This document shows, piece by piece, positions 25,843-32,464 of a stretch of 64,000 bases of DNA (position 1 is its first letter; each line of letters opens with the position of its first letter). The translations under genes and the position numbers were made by a program. The notes beneath the pieces are model-generated. The model was not told the DNA's origin, made no database searches, and saw nothing but the letters and a program-made list of their open reading frames with translations. This DNA is from Bifidobacterium adolescentis ATCC 15703 (GTDB lineage Bacteria > Actinomycetota > Actinomycetes > Actinomycetales > Bifidobacteriaceae), in contig NC_008618.1 of assembly GCF_000010425.1 (NCBI RefSeq), forward strand, positions 179,946 to 243,945. Reading direction: 5' to 3'.

Positions 25843-25884
25843 TTCTCCCAGCGTGCGTACCCATTGAGTCGGCTCTTCCCCCAA

Positions 25885-25971
25885 GGTGCCGCCGCCGGGC
25901 ATGGGCGCTCGGCCGTAAGCTTGGCCGAACGGCCTTGAGTGTGTCGAGCACCCATGACCGACGGCGGCACC
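25885..25971. repeat. Large imperfect palindrome in the lacI-GH43 gap
   Basis: A 26-nt arm at 25885-25910 pairs with 25946-25971 at 23 of 26 positions; inside is a smaller GGCCGT/ACGGCC stem (25911-25934). It lies in the 313-bp gap between lacI and the intact GH43 gene, upstream of that gene's promoter. No coding potential of note in the gap. Confidence 0.7.
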
Positions 25972-26059
25972 GACATTGGCATGAATGGCGCAAACGATGG
26001 ACGCCCATGCCCAGCGGCAGCACCGCATCCAAGCATCTTCCGACAATGACGCGCCCAAG

Positions 26060-26102
26060 TTGTTACAACGATGTAAGAATGATATATTCAACGTTGTAAA
26101 TA
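26060..26102 (+). promoter_or_regulatory. LacI-type double operator and promoter 2 (intact GH43 gene)
   Basis: -35 TTGTTA (26060-26065), 17-bp spacer, -10 TATATT (26083-26088). Operators TTACAACGATGTAA (26063-26076) and TTCAACGTTGTAAA (26087-26100), centres 23 bp apart, cover the -35 and the -10/start region. Same design as promoter 1. Confidence 0.75.
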
Positions 26103-26131
26103 CTGGAACAACGGATTGAGAAGGACTAAAC

Positions 26132-27193
26132 ATGGTTGTTTACAACAATCCGATCGTGCTTCAGCGCGCAGACCCCTGGGTGCTCAAGGTTGACGGCGAG
26201 TATTATTTCACCGCCTCCGATCCGGAATACAACTGCATCGCCATTCGTCACGCGTCGAATATCAACGATCTGCAGAAGGCTCCCGAGACGGTGGTGTGGC
26301 GCAAGCACGAATCCGGCCCGGCGAGCATCTACATCTGGGCCCCTGAACTACATCGCATCAATGGCGCATGGTATATCTATTTCGCAGGCGCCGCAACGGA
26401 TTTCGAAGCATCCGGCCTGCCGACGCACCGCATGTTCGTGCTGGAGAACACCGACGACGATCCGACTTCCGACAACTGGGTGGAGAGGGGCCAGATCATC
26501 ACCCCGATCGACTCCTTCGCACTTGACGCCACCACCGAAGTGATTGATGGCGTGCAGTATTTGGTATGGGCGCAGAAGGATCCCGCCATCGAAGGCAACT
26601 CCAACCTGTATATCGCCAAGATGGCCAATCCGTGGACGCTGGGCAGTGATCCCGTCATGCTGACCAAGCCGGAATACGACTGGGAATGCATCGACTTCCT
26701 GGTCAACGAAGGACCGGCCTTCCTGTTCCATGGGAACAAGATCTACATCACGTATTCCGCCTCCGGCACCGGCGTTCCGTACGCCGTGGGACTGTTGACC
26801 GCCGAGTGCGGCAGCGATCTGCTGGACAAGGCCTCCTGGACTAAGAGCCCGGTGCCGGTGTTTAAGACCTGCGCCGAGAACGGTCAGTATGGTCCGGGCC
26901 ACAATTCATTCACCAAGTCCGAGGACGGCACCGAGGACCTGATGATCTACCACTGCCGCAACTACACGGAAATTAAGGGCGATCCGCTGTTCGACCCGAA
27001 TCGCCACGCGCGCGTCGGTGTGGTCAAGTGGACCGCCGACGGTCCGGATTTCGGCGTGCCGGAACCCGACAATCTGTGGACCCCTACCACCACGGACGTG
27101 CTGCCGGCCGATGGCGGTCCGCTCGCGGGAACTCCGTGTGTGTTAAGTGCCGCAAGTACAGGTTTGCATGGCTCTTCTATCGGTGTGTCATAA
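26132..27193 (+). CDS. GH43 family alpha-L-arabinofuranosidase/arabinan-type hydrolase
   Basis: A 353-residue glycoside hydrolase without signal peptide, so it probably acts on imported oligosaccharides. The N-terminal RADPWVLKVDGEYYFTAS carries the general-base Asp, IDSFALDATTEVIDGVQYLVWAQKD the pKa-modulating Asp, and LVNEGPAFLFHGNKIYITYSASG the general-acid Glu; YGPGHNSFTKSEDG completes the usual set. GH43 enzymes remove arabinose or xylose side units; the exact bond cannot be read. ATG 26132 is preceded by GAAGGAC. The final 20 residues (VLSAASTGLHGSSIGVS) look unlike a family end, and the AT-rich block starts right after, so the 3' end may have been rewritten at the junction. Confidence 0.9.
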   Translation: MVVYNNPIVLQRADPWVLKVDGEYYFTASDPEYNCIAIRHASNINDLQKAPETVVWRKHESGPASIYIWAPELHRINGAWYIYFAGAATDFEASGLPTHRMFVLENTDDDPTSDNWVERGQIITPIDSFALDATTEVIDGVQYLVWAQKDPAIEGNSNLYIAKMANPWTLGSDPVMLTKPEYDWECIDFLVNEGPAFLFHGNKIYITYSASGTGVPYAVGLLTAECGSDLLDKASWTKSPVPVFKTCAENGQYGPGHNSFTKSEDGTEDLMIYHCRNYTEIKGDPLFDPNRHARVGVVKWTADGPDFGVPEPDNLWTPTTTDVLPADGGPLAGTPCVLSAASTGLHGSSIGVS

Positions 27194-27195
27194 AG

Positions 27196-27245
27196 TTGTA
27201 CAACGATAGAAAAAGTTGTATAATCAAAATTACAACGTTGAAAAT
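27196..27245 (+). promoter_or_regulatory. LacI-type double operator and promoter 3 (ABC transporter/GH1 operon)
   Basis: -35 TTGTAC (27196-27201), 17-bp spacer, perfect -10 TATAAT (27219-27224). Operator-like TACAACGATAGA (27199-27210) and TTACAACGTTGA (27230-27241), centres 32 bp apart. It starts 3 bp after the GH43 stop and drives the AT-rich operon. Sites are slightly more divergent than those of promoters 1 and 2. Confidence 0.7.
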
Positions 27246-27266
27246 ATTGTTTAATCCAACGAGGTG

Positions 27267-27362
27267 ATGTTGCCAACAAAGAAGTCGGTTAATTTTATTG
27301 TGGCGTTGAGGGAATCTCTGAATGCCGAAAAAGGAGGAGGGTCTATAACTACATGTTTTTGA
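27267..27362 (+). other. Possible small ORF 1 in the ABC operon leader (31 aa)
   Basis: ATG at 27267 preceded by GAGG reads MLPTKKSVNFIVALRESLNA and then GGG-rich residues to a TGA at 27360. No family recognised. It lies in the roughly 250-nt leader before the binding-protein gene. Could be a chance frame or a gene remnant. Confidence 0.25.
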
Positions 27363-27398
27363 CTTGATTGAGCATTATGTACTTCCATCGTGCCGCTA

Positions 27399-27497
27399 AT
27401 GAATGATTTTGGCGGTCGCGAAGGGGTGCGGGCTATGAAAAATAAGAAGCTGTTACAGAGGCGTAGCGGCAAATCGGATAAAGGAGAAAAAATATGA
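27399..27497 (+). other. Possible small ORF 2 overlapping the binding-protein start (32 aa)
   Basis: ATG 27399 opens a very basic 32-codon frame (MNDFGGREGVRAMKNKKLLQ then RRSGKSDKGEKI) whose TGA overlaps the ATG of the solute-binding protein as ATGA. This is the arrangement of translational coupling, but there is no strong ribosome site before it. Confidence 0.3.
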
Positions 27498-28774
27498 ATA
27501 AGGGAATCAGGGCAGCTGCGTTAGTTGTAGCTGCTGCATCCGTGATTTCTCTTGGAGCATGTGGTGGCGGCTCAAAGGCCGCAGGCTCCAATGGCGGAGT
27601 GACAGAGCTTAGTGTATGGAGCGGTTTTACTGAGAATGATGGGAAAGTAGTTCAATCTATTGCTGACGATTTCAATAAATCGCAAAGCAATGTGAAGGTG
27701 ACAATTGAACAGAATCCTTGGAATGTAATTAATGATAAACTTCTGTCTTCAATTTCTGCTGGTAATGGTCCGGATGTGGTGACTTATCAGCCAGATGGTG
27801 CAAAAGGCTTCATCAAGCAGGGGGCTATTGTCTCTACGGATGATTTCTATTCCGATTCTTCTAATGAGACAAGTCATTACCGTAAGAATGTTGTCAAAGA
27901 TGGAGAAGTGGACGGTAAACATTATGGAGTGCCAATGGGCCATGCTCCATATTCCGTCTATTTCAACAAGGCTATTTTTGATGCGGCTGGAATCACGGAG
28001 GATCAATATCCTAAGACGTGGGATGATCTTGCTGCTCTTGCGTCAAAGTTGACCGTTGATAAGGATGGAGATGGTACTCCTGACCAGTATGGGATTGCTC
28101 TTGCTGATAAGGACGCTGGATATCTTCCGATATTTTTACAGGGAGCCGGAACAGATTTAGTTGTTGACGGGAAGGCTAACCTGACTTCTAAGAAATCTAA
28201 GGATACACTTACTTGGATTCGTGATAATTTCTATGCGAAGAAGTCCTCGCCGAGCAATCTTTCGCTTGTGGATGCTCAGACGTTGTTCTGCTCCGGTAAG
28301 GCGGCGATGTTCTGGATCGGGCCTTGGATTGTTAATGCTGCCAAAGAGAAAGGAATTGAAACCGGCACATTTGAAATGCCGAAGGGGCCGGAGAAGCAGG
28401 TCACAGAAGTTGCGGCTAACTATTGGTATACGACTTCACAGGTCGACGGTAATGATGCTAAGAAGAAGGCTGCTTATGCTTGGATGAAGTTCTTTAATAA
28501 TAAAAAGAATCAGATTACTTGGGCGGTTAAGGCAAACTACCCACCCAATCGTACGGATGTTACTGCTGACGATATGAAGAGCAACAATTTCGTTTCTCAA
28601 ATTAGCCCTTATATGGATCATTCCAGTCTGCTTCTTGGAAGTGTTCCGTCTGGGTTTGCAGATGTTCAGTCTGAACTAAATGCTCTTGGCCCAAAGATTT
28701 CTGAATCTACGGGTGACTTGACGGATATTCTACAAAAATCTAACGATAAAATTCAAGGATATATTGAGGAATGA
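27494..28774 (+). CDS. ABC transporter sugar-binding lipoprotein
   Basis: Family-1 type extracellular solute-binding protein, 426 residues. Lipoprotein signal: basic start MNKGIR, hydrophobic core AALVVAAASVISLGAC with lipobox LGAC (Cys about 24), then GGGS linker. The mature part has LSVWSGFTENDGKVVQSIADDFNKS and FCSGKAAMFWIGPWIVNAAKEKG, typical of oligosaccharide-binding proteins. Ribosome site AAAGGAGAAA. Third positions are clearly richer in A/T than in neighbouring genes, as in the next three genes, suggesting transfer. No ATPase gene is in the operon, so a shared multi-sugar ATPase elsewhere is probably used. Confidence 0.93.
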   Translation: MNKGIRAAALVVAAASVISLGACGGGSKAAGSNGGVTELSVWSGFTENDGKVVQSIADDFNKSQSNVKVTIEQNPWNVINDKLLSSISAGNGPDVVTYQPDGAKGFIKQGAIVSTDDFYSDSSNETSHYRKNVVKDGEVDGKHYGVPMGHAPYSVYFNKAIFDAAGITEDQYPKTWDDLAALASKLTVDKDGDGTPDQYGIALADKDAGYLPIFLQGAGTDLVVDGKANLTSKKSKDTLTWIRDNFYAKKSSPSNLSLVDAQTLFCSGKAAMFWIGPWIVNAAKEKGIETGTFEMPKGPEKQVTEVAANYWYTTSQVDGNDAKKKAAYAWMKFFNNKKNQITWAVKANYPPNRTDVTADDMKSNNFVSQISPYMDHSSLLLGSVPSGFADVQSELNALGPKISESTGDLTDILQKSNDKIQGYIEE

Positions 28775-28794
28775 ATTAATTTAAGCTGAAGAGA

Positions 28795-28841
28795 GGGTGC
28801 GAGTATCAATTGATTTGCAGCTGGGGCTCGCACCCCTTTTT
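28795..28841 (+). terminator. Intercistronic hairpin after the binding-protein gene
   Basis: Stem GGGTGCGAG (28795-28803)/CTCGCACCC (28827-28835) followed by CTTTTT. It separates the abundant binding protein from the permease genes and would give partial termination, a common feature of sugar ABC operons. Confidence 0.75.
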
Positions 28842-28861
28842 GAAGCTGGGAGGGAAAGTAG

Positions 28862-29812
28862 ATGCGTGCATCATCAAGTGGATACAAGCCACCACGCTCA
28901 TTGGTCACAAGTGATTCTCCTGTCCGTCGGAATGAAATGAAGCGGGCTCAGACACGAATGGGTTGGTTATTCAGTGCTGCTGCAATTGTGATTATCGGGG
29001 CATTCGTTTTTTATCCTGCTTTTTATGCGCTGTGGATGAGTTTTACCAATGCGACGGGATTTAATAAGCCTCAATTTATTGGAGTGAAAAACTATACGGA
29101 TTTATTCTCCAATCAAGATGCTGTACATGCTCTTTTGAATACGCTGATATATACGGTTATTTATATGCCGCTACTAATTATCGTAGCTTTGGCTGTTGCG
29201 ATGCTTCTTAACCGTGATGATTTACCTTTGAGAGGGTTTTTCCGGTCCGCCATCTTCCTCCCGTTTGTTATTTCTATGGCTGTTGCCGCAATGGCGTGGC
29301 AGTTCATTCTTGACCCAAATTTAGGCTTCCTGCCATATTGGTTATCCAAGATTGGCATTCATATGGGTGATGTACTCGGTAGCACTACATGGGCCCTTCC
29401 TACGGTTACTGTGGTTGGTGTATGGAAGAATTTTGGTTATTTTATGGTCATCTTTCTTGCAGGATTGCAAGGGGTTTCGCATGAGCTATATGAAGCGGCG
29501 GAGCTTGATGGTTGCGGTGCGTGGAGAAAGTTTACTTCTGTTACGCTTCCGGGGCTTCGTAGCACTATGACTTATGTCGTCATAATGGCTTTGATCCAGT
29601 CTTTCCAGGCGTTTGATCAGATTTATGTCATGACGTCTGGTGGTCCTGATCATATGACTGAGACGGTTGTTTATCGAATCTATACTGAAGGCTTCCGTAA
29701 TTTCCATCTTGGCGCAGCTTCGGCTCTTAGCTATGTTTTGCTGGTTTTCACCTTCATTGTGGGGGTTATCCAGCTTGTCCTTAATAACCGTTATGAAAAG
29801 GAGTCCATGTGA
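28862..29812 (+). CDS. ABC sugar transporter permease (MalF/UgpA type)
   Basis: A 316-residue inner-membrane permease. Hydrophobic segments include GWLFSAAAIVIIGAFVFYPAFYALWMSF at the start. The EAA loop is present as ELYEAAELDGCGAWRKFTSVTLPGL, the contact site for the ATPase. C-terminal helix ALSYVLLVFTFIVGVIQLVL. ATG 28862 is preceded by GGGAGGGAAAG. The stop overlaps the next permease start (TGATG), implying coupling. AT-rich like the rest of the block. Confidence 0.93.
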   Translation: MRASSSGYKPPRSLVTSDSPVRRNEMKRAQTRMGWLFSAAAIVIIGAFVFYPAFYALWMSFTNATGFNKPQFIGVKNYTDLFSNQDAVHALLNTLIYTVIYMPLLIIVALAVAMLLNRDDLPLRGFFRSAIFLPFVISMAVAAMAWQFILDPNLGFLPYWLSKIGIHMGDVLGSTTWALPTVTVVGVWKNFGYFMVIFLAGLQGVSHELYEAAELDGCGAWRKFTSVTLPGLRSTMTYVVIMALIQSFQAFDQIYVMTSGGPDHMTETVVYRIYTEGFRNFHLGAASALSYVLLVFTFIVGVIQLVLNNRYEKESM

Positions 29813-30699
29813 TGAAAAAAGGATCAGTGGTTTCTGCATCTCACAATTCATCGCGGTACATTACTCCACGAGTATTATTGGGCCGCGTCGGAGTATATAT
29901 ACTTCTAATTCTAACTTCATTAATTACTGTTTTTCCGTTCTTTGTTTGCTTGGTTACATCATTTGCGCCGAGCAAAGAAGTCAATGCCTGGCCTCCGAAG
30001 CTGATTCCGTCTTCTTTAACGCTGGATAATTATGTACAATTATTCAACCGAATTCCTGTAGGAACACAGTTCAGAAATTCTGTGATTTTTGCCGGTTTCG
30101 TTACGCTGTTTTCTGTAGCGTTTGACGCATTGGCCGCATACGCATTGTCCAGACTCGATTTCCGAGGACGGAATGTGTTGTTGTTCGTGCTAATTGCGAG
30201 CATGATGGTACCATACCAAGCGCTCCTTATTCCAACGTATAAGATGCTCTCTTCCATGGGGCTTATCGGTAATTACAACATGGTTGCCATGATTTTGCCT
30301 CGTGCCGCTGATGTTGCAGGTATTTTTCTACTCCGACAATTTTTTATTTCATTGCCTCGAGATCTTGACAATGCTGCTCGCATTGACGGGGCGAATGAGT
30401 TTCGCGTCTTTTGGTCGATTGTGTTGCCGAATGCAAAACAGGGGCTGTTTACATTAGCTTTATTCAATTTTATGAACAACTGGAATGATTTGCTTTGGCC
30501 ATTAATTATGACATCTAAGTCTGATGATCGCACATTGATCGCGGGACTTTCTCTGCTTAATGGCTCCGTTGGAGGAGCGATTCCGTATGGAATCATGATG
30601 GCTGGCGCAGTTATTGCCGCTATTCCGCTGGTAATCATATTCGCCTTTGTCCAAAAGCAATTTGTCGAAGGCGTTGCCATGAGTGGTATGAAAGGATAA
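29812..30699 (+). CDS. ABC sugar transporter permease (MalG/UgpE type)
   Basis: A 295-residue permease, partner of the one upstream. Start ATG 29812 overlaps the previous stop and has AAAAGGAG in front. Membrane helix VYILLILTSLITVFPFFVCLVTSFAPSKEV is the usual first helix and loop; RDLDNAARIDGANEFRVFWSIVLPNAK is the EAA loop. The end is PLVIIFAFVQKQFVEGVAMSGMKG, the very conserved MalG-type C-terminus. No ATPase gene follows. Confidence 0.94.
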   Translation: MKKGSVVSASHNSSRYITPRVLLGRVGVYILLILTSLITVFPFFVCLVTSFAPSKEVNAWPPKLIPSSLTLDNYVQLFNRIPVGTQFRNSVIFAGFVTLFSVAFDALAAYALSRLDFRGRNVLLFVLIASMMVPYQALLIPTYKMLSSMGLIGNYNMVAMILPRAADVAGIFLLRQFFISLPRDLDNAARIDGANEFRVFWSIVLPNAKQGLFTLALFNFMNNWNDLLWPLIMTSKSDDRTLIAGLSLLNGSVGGAIPYGIMMAGAVIAAIPLVIIFAFVQKQFVEGVAMSGMKG

Positions 30700-30706
30700 T
30701 GAAATC

Positions 30707-31978
30707 ATGGTTAATCAAAAAGTCTCGCCTGTAAAAAAGTGGTTTGAGAATAAAGAAAAACTCAATTTTTCATTAGGAATTGAAGATACTTTTATTCCTC
30801 AGACTCGTCCAGGTATGCGTGCCTTAGATGAATATGAGCTAACTAAGCATTATGAATGCTGGTACGACGATATTGGTCTTATATCGGAGACTGGGGCGAA
30901 TCAAACAAGATGGGGCATACCTTGGTATTTGGTAAACCCTGCGCCTGGCAAATTCCGTTTTGATTGGCTTGACCGGGTTGTAGACCGTTTCGAAGAAATC
31001 GGTGTTGATGTCATAGTCGATCTTATGCATTATGGAACACCGTTATGGCTTGATAATGGTTTTTTAAATACTGATTATCCAAAGTATGTTGCCGAGTATG
31101 CGGCAACAGTGGCGCAGCGTTATCAGAACCGGCTCAATATTTGGACTCCGTTGAATGAGCCATTGTTGAATATGATGTACTGCGGCCAATATGGCTATTG
31201 GCCACCGTATCTTGTTGGTGATGATGGGTTTGTTAAGTTGTTCCGGCAGATTACTAAAGGGATGATTTTAACTCAGCAAGCGATTAGCGAGGTGTCGCCA
31301 GAATCTACATTCGTGAATGTTGAAGCATCATTCCGATTCGCTGGTGATGTGGATGCATACTCTGATGAGGTAGGTTTCCTAAAACAACGCAGGTTCCTTG
31401 TGGAAGACACAATTATGGGTCGGATGAATTCGAATCATCCTCTCTACGGTTGGTTATCCAAGCATGGTATTCAGGATGATGACTTCCAGTGGTATCTCGA
31501 TAATTCAATAAAACCGGATGTAATTGGCGTTAATTACTATCCTCAGGTGTCCACAGTGAAGTATGTGGCAGGAGATCCGCATGATGGTTCGCCATATGAT
31601 CCACTGCCATTCCAAAATGATGGTGTCGAGGGGCTCAAAGATGTACTGACTTTGTTCTCGGAAAGATACGAATTGCCAGTATATTTGACTGAAACGTGTT
31701 CTCCTGGTCCTGTCGAGGAAAGAATCCGTTGGTTGCATGAATCGGTAGCGGCTGTGGATGAATTGCGTGCAGAGGGTATGAATCTTATTGGCTATACTTG
31801 GTGGTCTTTGTTCGATATGATGTATTGGGTTTATCGAGATGAGGACAAACCTGCCGAACAGTATCTTGCTCAAATGGGATTGTGGGATCTACGAGCAAAT
31901 GATCATCTTTCGTTTGATCGTATTCGTACTGCAGCAGTTGATGAGTACCGTCGTTTAGTGGAAGCCCATCGTAAGTGA
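30707..31978 (+). CDS. GH1-like beta-glycosidase
   Basis: A 423-residue cytoplasmic TIM-barrel hydrolase, no signal peptide. Acid/base motif NIWTPLNEPLLNMMYCG (TPLNEP, Glu about residue 149) and nucleophile region LPVYLTETCSPG (TETC, Glu about 329) are correctly placed for GH1. It starts NFSLGIEDTFIPQTRPGMRALDEYELTKHY, the short GH1 subgroup lacking the usual NGG C-terminal motif; YTWWSLFDMMYWVYRDEDKP follows the nucleophile. It would split a beta-linked sugar brought in by the transporter. Last gene of the operon; AAAGGATA ribosome site. Substrate uncertain. Confidence 0.87.
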   Translation: MVNQKVSPVKKWFENKEKLNFSLGIEDTFIPQTRPGMRALDEYELTKHYECWYDDIGLISETGANQTRWGIPWYLVNPAPGKFRFDWLDRVVDRFEEIGVDVIVDLMHYGTPLWLDNGFLNTDYPKYVAEYAATVAQRYQNRLNIWTPLNEPLLNMMYCGQYGYWPPYLVGDDGFVKLFRQITKGMILTQQAISEVSPESTFVNVEASFRFAGDVDAYSDEVGFLKQRRFLVEDTIMGRMNSNHPLYGWLSKHGIQDDDFQWYLDNSIKPDVIGVNYYPQVSTVKYVAGDPHDGSPYDPLPFQNDGVEGLKDVLTLFSERYELPVYLTETCSPGPVEERIRWLHESVAAVDELRAEGMNLIGYTWWSLFDMMYWVYRDEDKPAEQYLAQMGLWDLRANDHLSFDRIRTAAVDEYRRLVEAHRK

Positions 31979-32032
31979 AAAGGTTGTAATTTGCGTATGC
32001 ACTTGAAGTAATATCGTGCTTAAACACGATGA

Positions 32033-32068
32033 AAAGATGCCGCAGGAGTTCTTCGCAGCGGCATCTTT
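32033..32068 (+). terminator. Terminator after the GH1-like gene
   Basis: Perfect arms AAAGATGCCGC and GCGGCATCTTT with a 14-nt loop, closing the ABC/GH1 operon. Confidence 0.8.
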
Positions 32069-32101
32069 CCATATCTAGTAATTGAGATATCAGAACTCTG
32101 T

Positions 32102-32341
32102 TGCAAACTGTTAATCGCCAACCACCACAACAACGGTGGCGCGGACGACGAATGGTACTTGTTCGTGGACGTGATTCCGTCGATCGGATACCGTCCGATG
32201 GTCAGCCGCGATCTCGATCAGGGCTGGGTGCCGTTGCAGGCGGACGATTACTTCCTCACCGCGCATACGAAGCACGGTGGCGTCGCCTCGCTGACGCGCG
32301 CCGAATACGACCGTCTTGCCCAGCATGTGCATGCATTCTGA
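32102..32341 (+). pseudogene. 3' remnant of a GH43-like hydrolase gene
   Basis: An 79-codon open frame without a proper start. It encodes EWYLFVDVIPSIGYRPMVSR, then a KHGGV segment and LTRAEYDRLAQHVHAF before the stop. The order GYRPM, KHG, T-EYD-L is the normal C-terminal end of GH43-type catalytic domains. Codon use is again GC-rich, like the genes before the AT-rich block. I infer that the 5' part was lost when the 27.2-32.1 kb block came in. It is not the end of the 26132 gene as it stands, which has its own stop. Confidence 0.7.
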
Positions 32342-32390
32342 CAAACGACGTTGACGACCATGCGCCCGCGTGTGCACGCGGCAAAACCAA

Positions 32391-32421
32391 GGGGGCTTCC
32401 CGGAATAACCGGGAAGCCCCC
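32391..32421 (-). terminator. Terminator of the penicillin-binding protein gene
   Basis: GGGGGCTTCCCGG/CCGGGAAGCCCCC palindrome, followed on the minus strand by TTGGTTTT. Also usable in the plus direction after the GH43 remnant. Arm core GGGCTTCCC matches the leuA terminator. Confidence 0.7.
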
Positions 32422-32464
32422 TTGCGTATTTGCTGACCGCGACGGCAATCGCAGTCAGCGACTG

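Noticed and set aside
26132..27193. A frameshift of the intact GH43 gene linking it to the 32102 remnant
   Set aside because: The gene has its three catalytic acids and a normal stop; the remnant lies 5 kb away beyond another operon, so they are treated as separate genes.
27494..31978. Prophage or conjugative island
   Set aside because: AT-rich block has only transporter and hydrolase genes; no integrase, attachment repeats, tRNA or phage genes are seen.
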